Assembly (NCBI GenBank): GCA_900553405.1
Contig: USDF01000004.1
Location: forward strand, 1 to 48,015
Length of the DNA stretch: 48,015 nucleotides
Source of the DNA: an uncultured Clostridium sp.
GTDB lineage: Bacteria > Bacillota > Clostridia > TANB77 > CAG-508
Reading direction: 5' to 3'
Shown piece after piece: positions 15,552 through 25,039 of this stretch (position 1 is its first letter; the number at the start of each line of letters is the position of its first letter). The notes beneath the pieces are model-generated. The model worked only from the letters and a program-made list of their open reading frames with translations, was not told the origin of the DNA and searched no databases. The position numbers and the translations under genes were made by a program.

Positions 15552-15569
15552 TATTCTGTTTACAGAATA
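15552..15569. promoter_or_regulatory. Palindromic operator candidate upstream of the acyl-CoA synthetase
   Basis: TATTCTG-TTTA-CAGAATA is a perfect inverted repeat about 75 nt before the acyl-CoA synthetase start and just after the queH stop. It has no T run in the minus direction, so an operator fits better than a terminator. Confidence 0.4.
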
Positions 15570-15579
15570 TTCCATTTTG

Positions 15580-16140
15580 TTATTTTATTAATTCAACATC
15601 TTTCTTTATTTGCTTACTATATCTATCTTCCTCACTAAATACGCAACCACAATACTTTTGCATATAAAGACCTAAATCATGAGCCTTCTGGTGTCCTTCC
15701 CAAAAACCAACTCTAAAATCTCTATATAAAAATTCTATTCCAAATTCTTTGCTTAAACTTTCCATATATTCTTTTATAAAATCATGTTTTTGATATATGC
15801 TGTAAAGTAATGTTGTAGATACTGCATCATAACCATGTTCTTTTGCATATTCAAATGTTTTTCTTAATCGTACTGGATAACAATAGTTTGTACACCTATT
15901 TTTTAAATCTCCTACTACATTTTTGCAAAACTCATCTAAGCCATATTCCTCTTCGAATATGGCTTGTATGTTTATAGATTTAGTATATTCTTTTAAACAA
16001 TCTCTTCTTGCCTTATATTCCATATATGGATGTATATTTGGATTGTACCAAAATATTGTTGGTTCTATTCCTTCATTTCTCAATGTATCTATGCAATATA
16101 CGCTACAAGGTGCACAGCATGTATGTAGTAATAACTTCAT
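15580..16140 (-). CDS. queH: Epoxyqueuosine reductase QueH
   Basis: The protein should reduce epoxyqueuosine to queuosine in tRNA, the last step of queuosine biosynthesis, as the non-homologous replacement of QueG. The family signature is visible: HTCCAPCSVYCID at the N-terminus, NPNIHPYMEYKARRD, CTNYCYPVRLRKTFEYAKE in the middle and QKYCGCVFSEEDRY near the C-terminus, which supply the Cys ligands of the iron-sulfur and metal centre. I chose ATG 16138-16140 (MKLLLHTCC, 186 aa), which matches the family start. A start 12 codons earlier is possible but has no ribosome binding site. It neighbours cell-surface genes with no functional link. Confidence 0.93.
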   Translation of the reverse strand: MKLLLHTCCAPCSVYCIDTLRNEGIEPTIFWYNPNIHPYMEYKARRDCLKEYTKSINIQAIFEEEYGLDEFCKNVVGDLKNRCTNYCYPVRLRKTFEYAKEHGYDAVSTTLLYSIYQKHDFIKEYMESLSKEFGIEFLYRDFRVGFWEGHQKAHDLGLYMQKYCGCVFSEEDRYSKQIKKDVELIK

Positions 16141-16220
16141 TTTAAATTCTATTCCTTTCTCGTTTTTAAAGTTCATATAGTTGTAAAAATTATATAGTTC
16201 TTTAGAGTATTCTCTTTCTA

Positions 16221-17681
16221 TTATCTTAATTCTTTTCTTTTTACATCTTTAAATTTTATCTTTGTTTGTCTTATTAGTTCTAATATTAAAATTGTAATTA
16301 CCATAACTAGAAAATATGGTATTCCAACTGATTCGTCATCTATTTTTGTTGCATATGTAATAGTGTAAGAATATATTACACCCATTGATAAATATAATGT
16401 ATATCTAATATTTTTAGCTTTTTGATAGAATAATGTTGGAAATAGCCATATTACATACCATGGATTGAAATTTGTAATTAATACAAATGTAAATATTAAT
16501 AAGAACATTTGATATGTTTTCATTAATTGGCTGAATTTAATATTATTGCTATCTTTAGCAAAAAATAATTTGAATAATATTGCAATATACGAAAAGGCAA
16601 ATATTGCTAGACTTAATATTTTTATTAAGTCTAATGCTTTCTCATCTCCATTTAATAAATAATATATTACTAAAAATATTGACCTTCCGTATTTATTTTG
16701 TTGCACAAAAATACCTGATAATACTCTAAAATCTTTTATATATAGTAAATAGAAAGCACATATAATTATAACAAATTCTAACACGTATAATAAAGTTTTA
16801 ATTATTTTATTTTTTGTTTTTTCTTCTTTTAACGCATATATTAATATAAATGGCAACAATAAGATACTTAAATATTTTATATCTGTTGCAATTGCAATGC
16901 ATGCAACTGATAAAAATATATTTTTTCTGTTTTTTATAAAGTAAATTCCAAGTAGTATAAAAAATACTAGAAAAATATCATTATGAACATTGCTTAAAAA
17001 TTCAAATAGTATAAATGGATTTAAAGCAAACATAGCCACAAATATTTTTTTGTTTGTTATCTTATATATTAAATATGTACTTGTTAAAAATATAATTAAA
17101 GATGCTAGTTTAAATATATATAATGAAGCTGTTATATTTCCAAATGATAAAGAAGTTAATGCTTTACAAATAATACTCCATGTAGGTCCATATACAACAG
17201 GTTCTGTCCTCCAGCATCTTGCTACTTTTCCTAGCATTTCATCTGGTCCATTTTTATCCCATACATTTTGCACTGATGTATAATATGGATTTTCATTGTA
17301 GTGTGAATCTACCCATCCATTCCCTATATATGAGAATACATCTAAACTTGTTGTTGGAATTATTATTGCGAATAACATACCTATAATTATTATAAATATA
17401 AACATTCTCTTGTTAGTTTCAAATATCTTACTAATATTCTTTAAAATTTTAAAATATAATAGAAATAATATTGAAAATAGAATCACATAGATAATTGCGT
17501 TAATATAATGTTCATATTCTCCTGTAGCACTTCTATACATATATGAAAATACATACACAAAATTATATATTGTTCTATTTTTTATCAAATAAATTATAGA
17601 TGGAATAGTTAATAACACACTTGTAAAAAAATATATTATTTTTATTATACTATCTTTATTAAAAATTTTTCTTATATTCAT
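16221..17681 (-). CDS. Polytopic GT-C glycosyltransferase, MptB-like, 486 aa
   Basis: About 12-13 hydrophobic segments span the protein. The first external loop has SLDVFSYIGNGWVDSHYNENPYY, with the catalytic-type acidic residues of GT-C enzymes, and later VYGPTW and FNPWYVIWLFP. This arrangement resembles the polyprenol-phosphate-mannose-dependent alpha-1,6-mannosyltransferase family (MptB/GT87-like) of membrane sugar transferases. It would move a hexose from a lipid-phosphate donor to a glycan on the outer face of the membrane. The GT2 enzymes at 20221 and 21190 are candidates to make that donor. It lies 24 nt after the DUF2142 gene. The sugar is unknown. Confidence 0.72.
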   Translation of the reverse strand: MNIRKIFNKDSIIKIIYFFTSVLLTIPSIIYLIKNRTIYNFVYVFSYMYRSATGEYEHYINAIIYVILFSILFLLYFKILKNISKIFETNKRMFIFIIIIGMLFAIIIPTTSLDVFSYIGNGWVDSHYNENPYYTSVQNVWDKNGPDEMLGKVARCWRTEPVVYGPTWSIICKALTSLSFGNITASLYIFKLASLIIFLTSTYLIYKITNKKIFVAMFALNPFILFEFLSNVHNDIFLVFFILLGIYFIKNRKNIFLSVACIAIATDIKYLSILLLPFILIYALKEEKTKNKIIKTLLYVLEFVIIICAFYLLYIKDFRVLSGIFVQQNKYGRSIFLVIYYLLNGDEKALDLIKILSLAIFAFSYIAILFKLFFAKDSNNIKFSQLMKTYQMFLLIFTFVLITNFNPWYVIWLFPTLFYQKAKNIRYTLYLSMGVIYSYTITYATKIDDESVGIPYFLVMVITILILELIRQTKIKFKDVKRKELR

Positions 17682-17705
17682 TTTCTCTTTTACCTTTTTA
17701 TATTT

Positions 17706-19181
17706 TTATATATGAAACATAGCAATATTAGTAATTACAAATATCTGCATTATTAATATTAATAACACTATATTTTTTGTTGTTTTTTCATCATCTAAAA
17801 ATCTTCTACTAGACAATAGCAATATTAGCGGTAATATTGGTAACAGATATCTTCCTTGTATTCCCTCTATATAATCAAGTTCTAATCTTGCCCAACCTAA
17901 AAACATTGAAGTAAAAATTAATACTATTATAGATACTACTATAAATAAACATAAAACTTTTTGCCAGTTTTTAAATTTAAAGCTCTCTTTTTCTCCTTTT
18001 GTTATAAGCAGTATAGTTGTTATTAATAATATAATCGGAAACACATATATTTTTACATTTTCATTCCATTCTAAATATCCACCAAATATTTCTTCTAAAT
18101 ATATATATCCTCTGCTTGCTATTGTATATAGTACTTTTCCCATATATTGGATTGGATTTTGTATTATATATTCAATAGCGCTTTGATTTTGTCCCCCTAC
18201 ATTTGTTTTGGTTCCATTCAAAAAACATACAAAATCAGCAAAACTTGCTAATAAAAAGATAGAACATAACCAAAAATATCTATTATTTTCAAATTTTTCT
18301 TTAGGTATAATAAAAACGAATAATATCATAGGTAAATATATAGTTTTGCTAATAGCTAATACTATAGATATTAATAATATTATTACCATTTGTTTGTTAG
18401 ATACTTTTTCTTTTATTCCATATGCTAAATACAAAACAAAACTAATAAATAAAATTGCTGTTGCTATTGCAATGCCATCTGCTGACAAAGTTACATATCC
18501 TTCTATTGAAATTGGTATTAAAGATATTAAAAAAATAACATTTTTCCCAAAAGGAATAAGTTTAACTGCATAATAAAGCATAGTTATACATACAATCATA
18601 TTTAATATTCTTGCAAAATATAATTGTATCAATGCATTATTAGTAAATATCTTTCCTATCTGTATTCCTATTAATTGAGGTAAATATGTTATAGGAGAAT
18701 AAGATGCTATTCTACTTTCCATATTAACTTTTTCTGTATTCACATTATAATTATCTTTTGGCTGTTCAAAAAGACTTGTATATAAAGGTTTATCTTTTAG
18801 CGCCTCTATTACTCCTAATTGTAAATTTACATTTTTTCCGTCGCTTACTATTTTTCCATTTGCATATTCATAAATTCTAAAACCATGAATAGATTCATCA
18901 TGTCCTTTTGTTATAGGCATCGCTATACAAAGTAATGTACAAAATGATATTGCAACTACTAAAAAGATTTTTTCTACTTTTAATTTACTATTATTTATAT
19001 ATGTATATAAACATATCAAAATTAATATTAGTACAACAATAATTATATTAACAATCAATTTTTCATATAATTCAAAATCACTAATTTCCACTCTATAATT
19101 AAAATATAAAAGCATTAATATTGCAGAAATACATATAATTATTATTTGTTTTGCTTTATCATTATTCTTTACTATTTTCAT
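17706..19181 (-). CDS. DUF2142 membrane protein (GT-C-like), 491 aa
   Basis: This multi-pass protein has about 12 membrane segments. An extracytoplasmic loop after the second or third helix contains TKGHDESIHGFRIYEYANG, and later motifs are SPITYLPQLIGIQIG, SADGIAIA and the C-terminal GRYLLPILPLILLL. These are the marks of the DUF2142 family, predicted GT-C-fold glycosyltransferases found in polysaccharide loci. A homologue with the same motifs is encoded at 34253. It begins 9 nt after the ruvB stop and so is likely cotranscribed with ruvB and the upstream glycosyltransferases. Specificity is unknown. Confidence 0.82.
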   Translation of the reverse strand: MKIVKNNDKAKQIIIICISAILMLLYFNYRVEISDFELYEKLIVNIIIVVLILILICLYTYINNSKLKVEKIFLVVAISFCTLLCIAMPITKGHDESIHGFRIYEYANGKIVSDGKNVNLQLGVIEALKDKPLYTSLFEQPKDNYNVNTEKVNMESRIASYSPITYLPQLIGIQIGKIFTNNALIQLYFARILNMIVCITMLYYAVKLIPFGKNVIFLISLIPISIEGYVTLSADGIAIATAILFISFVLYLAYGIKEKVSNKQMVIILLISIVLAISKTIYLPMILFVFIIPKEKFENNRYFWLCSIFLLASFADFVCFLNGTKTNVGGQNQSAIEYIIQNPIQYMGKVLYTIASRGYIYLEEIFGGYLEWNENVKIYVFPIILLITTILLITKGEKESFKFKNWQKVLCLFIVVSIIVLIFTSMFLGWARLELDYIEGIQGRYLLPILPLILLLSSRRFLDDEKTTKNIVLLILIMQIFVITNIAMFHI

Positions 19182-19190
19182 CTAAATCTC

Positions 19191-20207
19191 CTATTTATCT
19201 TCTTCATATAAATATCCCATATGTTCATATGCTTGTTTTAATGGTATTCTACCTCTTGGTGTTCTTGCTATAAACCCTATTTGAATTAAATATGGTTCAT
19301 ATACATCTTCTACAGTTTCTATTTCTTCACCTATTGTTGTGGCTAAAGTATCTATTCCTACAGGTCTTCCCTTATATGTTAAAATCATAGTTTCTAGTAG
19401 CTTTCTATCTATTTCATCAAGCCCTAGCTCATCTATTTCTAACCCATTTAATGCTAATTTCGTGATTTTTAGGTCTATATAACCATTTCCAACTACTAAT
19501 GCATAATCTCTTACTCTTTTTAATAATCTATTTGCAATTCTTGGTGTTCCACGAGAACGTCTTGCAATTTCTATGCAAGATGTATCATCTATTTCTATAT
19601 TTAATATTTTAGCTGAACGTTTTACTATTTTGCTTAAATTCTCTACACTATATAATTCTAATCTATGTATTATACCAAATCTATCTCTTAAAGGTGTTGT
19701 AAGAGAACCTGCTCTTGTTGTTGCTCCTATTAAAGTAAACTTTGGTAAATCAATTCTTATAGATTTTGCTTCTGATCCTTTGCCTATAATTATATCTAAT
19801 GTGTAATCTTCCAATGCTGGATATAATATTTCTTCTACAGATTTGTTTAAACGATGTATTTCATCTATAAATAAAACATCAAATTCATTTAGTCCTGTTA
19901 AAATTGCTGCTAAATCTCCTGGTTTTTCTATAGCAGGTCCTGATGTTATTTTTATATTTGAATTCATTTCATTTGAAATAATATTTGCAAGTGTAGTTTT
20001 TCCAAGTCCAGGAGGGCCATATAATAAAACATGATCAAGAGGCTCACCTCTTTTTTTGGCAGCCTCTATATATATTTTCATATTCTCTTTTACTTTATCT
20101 TGTCCAATGTAGTCCTTTAATTTTTGAGGTCTTAATGTGTTTTCCATTCGCTCTTCTGTTGTGTCTTGTAATTCTGGACAAATTAATTTGTTTTCTTCTA
20201 ACTCCAT
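19191..20207 (-). CDS. ruvB: Holliday junction branch migration ATPase RuvB
   Basis: RuvB forms hexameric rings that drive branch migration with RuvA. The 338-residue protein has the N-terminal RPQKLKDYIGQDKVKENM, Walker A GPPGLGKTTLAN, Walker B FIDEIHRL, sensor 1 GATTRAG, arginine-finger region LRDRFGI and the winged-helix domain with RTPRGRIPLKQAYEHMG. The gene stands among glycan genes, 13 nt after the GT2 gene at 20221 and 9 nt before a DUF2142 gene. No ruvA is seen in the window, unlike the common ruvAB arrangement. Confidence 0.97.
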   Translation of the reverse strand: MELEENKLICPELQDTTEERMENTLRPQKLKDYIGQDKVKENMKIYIEAAKKRGEPLDHVLLYGPPGLGKTTLANIISNEMNSNIKITSGPAIEKPGDLAAILTGLNEFDVLFIDEIHRLNKSVEEILYPALEDYTLDIIIGKGSEAKSIRIDLPKFTLIGATTRAGSLTTPLRDRFGIIHRLELYSVENLSKIVKRSAKILNIEIDDTSCIEIARRSRGTPRIANRLLKRVRDYALVVGNGYIDLKITKLALNGLEIDELGLDEIDRKLLETMILTYKGRPVGIDTLATTIGEEIETVEDVYEPYLIQIGFIARTPRGRIPLKQAYEHMGYLYEEDK

Positions 20208-20220
20208 TTTTTTAAGCCCC

Positions 20221-21165
20221 TTATTTATTTTGTTTTAAGTCTTCTAATTGTATATATCTTAACAAATTTAATTCATATTTTTCTTTATTTTGTTTTACAA
20301 CTGTATCTAGTATTACCCCACATTGTGCTGTAATTAATGCAAATATCATTATACCTGTGGCAAGTATTGCTGATGGTACTTTTGTAATATATCCTGTTTT
20401 TATAAATTCAATAATAACCGGCATACCTACTATTAATCCAATAATAATAAATATAAATGCAATCCACCAAAAGAATTGTCTTGGTTTTATGTCTTTAAGC
20501 ATTTTTATAATTGTCTTTATTACCTTTATTCCATCTTTTATAGTATTTAGTTTTGAAAAACTACCAGATGGTCTATCTCTATATATAATTGGTATTTCTT
20601 GTATTATAAATTTTTTATCTAAAGCATGTAAAGTCATTTCTGTTTCGATCTCAAATTTAGGACTCATTACAGGTATATTTTTTACAAATATTTTGTTAAA
20701 CACTCTATAACCTGTCATTATATCTTTTAAATCTGTTTTAAATAATTTGTTTATAGAATTCTTTACTATATTATTTCCAAATCTATGGAATGGTCTCTTA
20801 TTTTCTTTTTTATAAGTTCCATTAGTTAATCTATCACCTATTACCATATCAGCTTGTCCATTTTTTATTGGTTCGATTAATTTGTATACTTCTTCAGCAG
20901 GATATGTATCATCTCCATCCACCATAATATAGATATCCGCTTCTATATCTCTAAACATACTTCTTACTACATTACCTTTGCCCTGTCTATATTCATGTCT
21001 AACTATTGCTCCATTTTTAGTAGCAATTTCTGCTGTTTTATCCTTAGAATTATTGTCATATACATAAATATCTGCATCAGGCAATTCTCTTTTAAAATCT
21101 TTTATTACCTTTTCTATTGTCAGTTCCTCATTGTAGCAAGGTATTAACACTGCTATTTTTTCCAT
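20221..21165 (-). CDS. GT2 polyprenyl-phosphate glycosyltransferase with C-terminal membrane helices, 314 aa
   Basis: The N-terminal GT-A domain (about 1-215) begins VLIPCYNEELTIEKVIKDF, with DNNSKDKT for nucleotide binding and the metal-binding MVDGDDTYPAE. Two hydrophobic segments near residues 232-252 and 264-290 anchor it to the membrane. It resembles dolichol-phosphate-type sugar transferases that load a hexose onto undecaprenyl phosphate on the inner face of the membrane; the closest group is the DPM1/DPG-like GT2 enzymes. It would supply the GT-C proteins encoded nearby. It is separated from ruvB by 13 nt and from the next upstream GT2 gene by 24 nt. Confidence 0.82.
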   Translation of the reverse strand: MEKIAVLIPCYNEELTIEKVIKDFKRELPDADIYVYDNNSKDKTAEIATKNGAIVRHEYRQGKGNVVRSMFRDIEADIYIMVDGDDTYPAEEVYKLIEPIKNGQADMVIGDRLTNGTYKKENKRPFHRFGNNIVKNSINKLFKTDLKDIMTGYRVFNKIFVKNIPVMSPKFEIETEMTLHALDKKFIIQEIPIIYRDRPSGSFSKLNTIKDGIKVIKTIIKMLKDIKPRQFFWWIAFIFIIIGLIVGMPVIIEFIKTGYITKVPSAILATGIMIFALITAQCGVILDTVVKQNKEKYELNLLRYIQLEDLKQNK

Positions 21166-21189
21166 TTGTTTTCCTCTTATTTTTTATAT

Positions 21190-22134
21190 TTATTCATTCA
21201 TTTCTTTTTCTCCATTATATTCGTTTATAAAATATAGTGGCCTATTTTTTGTTTCATTAAATATTCTTCCTAAATACTCTCCTATAATTCCAAATAATAA
21301 TATTTGTATTCCTGAGAAAAATAAAATAAGTAATATTATTGCTTGATATGCTTGTACAAAAGTAGATGTTGCAAAACATTTTACAATTACATATATGAAA
21401 TATATAAATAAAGCTAAAAATGTAGGAATACTTAAGTATGTTGATATTCTAAGAGGTGAAGTTGTAAATGATGTTATTCCGTCTATTGCTAAATCTATCA
21501 ATCTTCTATAATTCCATTTTGTACTTCCTGCAATACGAGGATCTCTTTCATATAAAACTTCTTTTTTATTATATCCTATCCAACTAAACATAGATTTTGA
21601 ACATCTTTGAGATTCTCTTAATTTTTTTAGTGCGTTTACACAACGCTTATCTAATAATCTAAAGTCCCCCGTATCTTTTTGAATTGGAATTCTTGTTAAA
21701 CTTTGTAACACTCTATAGTACATTTTAGATGTAAATTTCTTAAGCCAAGTTTCACCTTTTCTACTACTTCTTCTAGCATATACATCATCATAACCTTCTT
21801 CCCAATATTTAATCAATTCTGGAATTAATTCTGGTGGATCCTGTAAATCCGCATCCATAAATATTACGCAGTCTCCCTTTGCATAATCTAAACCTGCTAT
21901 CATAGCAATTTCTTTTCCAAAATTACGAGAAAAGTCTACATAGCAAATCCTTTCATCTTTTTTTCTTAACTCTTTTATTATTTGAATTGTTTTATCTTTA
22001 CTTCCATCATTTACGAATAAAACTTCAAATTCATAATTGGTTACTTCATTCATTAATTTTTTTAGTCTTTCGTATAGCATTGGTAATGATTCTTCTTCAT
22101 TATATGCTGGTATAATAATACTAATTTTCTTCAT
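21190..22134 (-). CDS. GtrB/CsbB-type GT2 bactoprenol glucosyltransferase-like protein, 314 aa
   Basis: The start ATG (22132-22134, MKKISIIIPAYNEE) is fixed by a GGAGGA site 7 nt upstream; a longer frame has none. The GT-A domain shows FVNDGSKDKT, FSRNFGKEIAMIAGLDYA, FMDADLQDPPELI and a later GYNKKEVLYERDPRIAGSTKW. Two C-terminal membrane helices (about 230-255 and 265-290) are followed by GEYLGRIFNETKNRPLY. These are classical marks of GtrB, YkcC and CsbB enzymes that transfer a hexose from its nucleotide to undecaprenyl phosphate. It probably makes the lipid-linked donor for a GT-C glycosyltransferase encoded next to it. Confidence 0.88.
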   Translation of the reverse strand: MKKISIIIPAYNEEESLPMLYERLKKLMNEVTNYEFEVLFVNDGSKDKTIQIIKELRKKDERICYVDFSRNFGKEIAMIAGLDYAKGDCVIFMDADLQDPPELIPELIKYWEEGYDDVYARRSSRKGETWLKKFTSKMYYRVLQSLTRIPIQKDTGDFRLLDKRCVNALKKLRESQRCSKSMFSWIGYNKKEVLYERDPRIAGSTKWNYRRLIDLAIDGITSFTTSPLRISTYLSIPTFLALFIYFIYVIVKCFATSTFVQAYQAIILLILFFSGIQILLFGIIGEYLGRIFNETKNRPLYFINEYNGEKEMNE

Positions 22135-22156
22135 TTTTTTCCTCCATCTTTGTTTT

Positions 22157-23962
22157 TTAATTTGCAAATTCATATATTGCACAATTTTCTGTTTCAAAAA
22201 TTATTTTACTATTTTGTAACCTCAATACCTTACTATAATAATTTAAATATGACTTTTTTAAAAATACAACTAAATATTCATATTCTCCTTTATTCCATTT
22301 TTGAATATGTTCATTTATATTAGGTTTATCTATTCCTTCTCTATTTTCATATGTAAAAAACATTTTAAATAAGAAATTATCTATATAATCTCCTAAGTAT
22401 AATAAGTTTTGTTTTTCTATTAGTTTATTTTCATATATGTATTTTAAAGTTTCTATACGATCTTCTGTAAATTCGTTTTGAATCAGTTTCATCACTGCCT
22501 TATTTGAATTGTATATATCAAATAGTTTTTTATAACTTTCATTGTATGTTTTAAAACCATTCGGATCTATATTTACAAAAATTATATTCAAAATTAAAAT
22601 TATGCAATATAAAGATATAAATATTAAAGAAAATATTTTCCCAAGCTTTAATCTATCTATTATTAAGCATAAACTTTTATAAAATAGTATTAATAAAATT
22701 GCGTTTAATAAGAAATATGGTTTCATAAAATAGTATGTTGATACATAACCTGTAAATAATCCTATTAATAATAAGAACATAAAAGAACAAATTGTAAATA
22801 ATGTTATCATTTCAATATTTATTTTTTTATTTTTTATTTTATTAAAAATATAATATATGACAAATGGAATAAAAATAATTATATTTGACCAATAATTAAT
22901 ATAAATATATCCATCTATCCATAATTGTTGTTGGTTTTCCAAAACTATATTTTCTAATATCCTAGGTAATAAGAAAAAGCTTAGTCCTATAATACCTGGA
23001 ATGATAAATATAATAATTAATTCTAATATACTTTTTTTAGTAAGTAATTTTTCTTTGACTTTGATTTTTTCATAAATAAAATAGAAAAATTCTGCTAAAT
23101 AAATTATTGGTGCAAGTAAGTTATATGTAAGCATGATTGCTGTATTTAGTAAAAATAACAAAATATACATTATTTTTTTATTTTCTCCATGCAATATTTC
23201 TATTATATATAAAATAGTAATAAATTCTAGGATTCCTAATGTAAAATAATGAAATCCTGTAATAATAGAGTTTAATGGATATCCTATCATAAATAAGATA
23301 GAAATAACATATGATAATATATATTTTGATTTTCTATTACAATTCTTGGATGATGTAATTAATAAATAGAATACGTATCCTATCATAAAGTAATATGAAA
23401 TATCTGTAAACATATATACTTTATACAAATTAAATTCTCCAATTATATTTACTAGTGCTTTCATTAATAAACCATCATTTACATAGCTTGCTATCATGAA
23501 AGTAGGATTAATTGCTTCCCAATTTTTCATTGAATCTAATAAAAAATCGCTCTTTGAAAAAGTAATCGCTGCTTGACAATGCATAACTGAATCTGTAGAA
23601 ATATAACGGAAATTTTCCAAAATTCCATATTGTCTATATAAAATAGGTATATTTATAATTAGTAATATTATTAAGAAAATAATATCTCTCTTTTTTATAG
23701 TATAACTCTGAAATTTCTTTATTTTAAAAAAGTAGACAACCCATAATATAGTAATTAATATTATATTGATAATACTCATATTAAAAAGTGTAATTGGAGT
23801 TTTCATTAAATCTAATAAATATGCTATTATTGTTTGATAACACATAAAAGCTATTATTGTTATAATAATACTACTAATTATATTTATTTTTTTATCTATT
23901 TTTTTTATTAATATTATGGTTATAAGTAATATATTAATAGAAATTAGATAAATAATATTCAC
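22157..23962 (-). CDS. Large polytopic membrane protein, probable GT-C-type transferase, 601 aa
   Basis: Start GTG 23960-23962, with a GGGGAAG site. About 14-15 hydrophobic segments cover residues 1-470. A hydrophilic loop near 115-165 (RYISTDSVMHCQAAITFSKS and AINPTFMIASYVNDGLL) occupies the place where GT-C enzymes carry their acidic active site. The C-terminal about 120 residues are hydrophilic. I do not recognise the family with certainty. Its position directly before a GtrB-like gene mirrors the three-gene GtrA/GtrB/Gtr organisation, where a large variable membrane protein is the acceptor-specific transferase, so that is my best guess. It begins 26 nt after rmlB. Confidence 0.6.
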   Translation of the reverse strand: MNIIYLISINILLITIILIKKIDKKINIISSIIITIIAFMCYQTIIAYLLDLMKTPITLFNMSIINIILITILWVVYFFKIKKFQSYTIKKRDIIFLIILLIINIPILYRQYGILENFRYISTDSVMHCQAAITFSKSDFLLDSMKNWEAINPTFMIASYVNDGLLMKALVNIIGEFNLYKVYMFTDISYYFMIGYVFYLLITSSKNCNRKSKYILSYVISILFMIGYPLNSIITGFHYFTLGILEFITILYIIEILHGENKKIMYILLFLLNTAIMLTYNLLAPIIYLAEFFYFIYEKIKVKEKLLTKKSILELIIIFIIPGIIGLSFFLLPRILENIVLENQQQLWIDGYIYINYWSNIIIFIPFVIYYIFNKIKNKKINIEMITLFTICSFMFLLLIGLFTGYVSTYYFMKPYFLLNAILLILFYKSLCLIIDRLKLGKIFSLIFISLYCIILILNIIFVNIDPNGFKTYNESYKKLFDIYNSNKAVMKLIQNEFTEDRIETLKYIYENKLIEKQNLLYLGDYIDNFLFKMFFTYENREGIDKPNINEHIQKWNKGEYEYLVVFLKKSYLNYYSKVLRLQNSKIIFETENCAIYEFAN

Positions 23963-23988
23963 TTATACTTCCCCTTTTCTTTCGAATT

Positions 23989-24954
23989 CTATTTTAAATA
24001 TTCTGGATGATTTACATACCAATCTATAGTTTTTACTATACCATCTTCAAATTTTGTTTTTGGAAGCCATCCAAGTTCAGTACTTATTTTTGTAGGATCT
24101 ATCGCATAACGCCAGTCATGTCCTTTTCTATCTTCTACATATGTAATTAAACTTTCTGGTTTTCCTAATTGTTTTAATATTAGTTTAACAATTTCAATAT
24201 TTTGTTTTTCATTGTGTCCACCAATATTATATCTTTCACCATTTCTTCCTTTATGGAATACTAAATCTATTGCTTCGCAATGGTCTTCAACATACAACCA
24301 ATCTCTAATATTTTTACCTGTTCCATAAACTGGTAATGGTTCATCATTTAATGCTAACTTAATCATATGTGGTATTAATTTTTCATTGTGTTGATATGGA
24401 CCATAATTGTTTGAGCAGTTTGTAATGTTTACATTCATTTTGAATGTTTCATGATATGCTTTTACTAATAAATCTGAACTTGCTTTAGATGCTGAGTATG
24501 GACTACTTGGTTTTATTGGTGATGTTTCTGTAAAATATCCTTCGTCTCCTAATGCTCCATATACTTCATCTGTTGAAATATGCATAAATTTATTTGGTGA
24601 ACCTTCTCCCCATTTTCTTTTTGCAACTTCTAATAATGTATGTGTTCCTAATACATTAGTTTGTGTAAATATAAATGGTGTTTTTATACTATTATCTACG
24701 TGACTTTCTGCTGCGAAATGGATTACACCATCTATATCATATTTATCAAATATTTCTGTCATTCTTTCAAAATCACATATATCTGCTTGTTCAAAATCTA
24801 TTTTGTCTATTACATTTTTTAAGTTTTCCATATTTCCTGCATATGTTAGTTTATCTACTACTACAATATGGTATTCTGGGTATTTATTTACAAAATACTC
24901 TGCAAAATTTGCTCCTATAAAACCTGCAGCTCCTGTTACTAATATATTTTTCAT
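23989..24954 (-). CDS. rmlB: dTDP-glucose 4,6-dehydratase
   Basis: This NAD-dependent SDR enzyme converts dTDP-glucose to dTDP-4-keto-6-deoxyglucose. The glycine motif TGAAGFIGANFAEYF is at the N-terminus, followed by HFAAESHVDNSI, the catalytic ISTDEVYGALG and SPYSASKASSD (Tyr-x3-Lys), NCSNNYGPYQ and the C-terminal DRKGHDWRYAIDP. The start is ATG 24952-24954, with AAAGGAGG 11 nt upstream, giving 321 aa; a nine-codon extension lacks a site. It follows rmlA by 85 nt and probably shares its promoter. Confidence 0.96.
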   Translation of the reverse strand: MKNILVTGAAGFIGANFAEYFVNKYPEYHIVVVDKLTYAGNMENLKNVIDKIDFEQADICDFERMTEIFDKYDIDGVIHFAAESHVDNSIKTPFIFTQTNVLGTHTLLEVAKRKWGEGSPNKFMHISTDEVYGALGDEGYFTETSPIKPSSPYSASKASSDLLVKAYHETFKMNVNITNCSNNYGPYQHNEKLIPHMIKLALNDEPLPVYGTGKNIRDWLYVEDHCEAIDLVFHKGRNGERYNIGGHNEKQNIEIVKLILKQLGKPESLITYVEDRKGHDWRYAIDPTKISTELGWLPKTKFEDGIVKTIDWYVNHPEYLK

Positions 24955-25039
24955 TTTAAATTCCTCCTTTAAATTACTCAATTCTTATTTTATATAATCA
25001 TTTTTATTTAATACATCACATTTAATTTATTTTTTATAT

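Noticed and set aside
16141..16176. Longer QueH start
   Set aside because: The upstream ATG has no ribosome binding site and adds residues not typical of the family; the MKLLLHTCC start fits.
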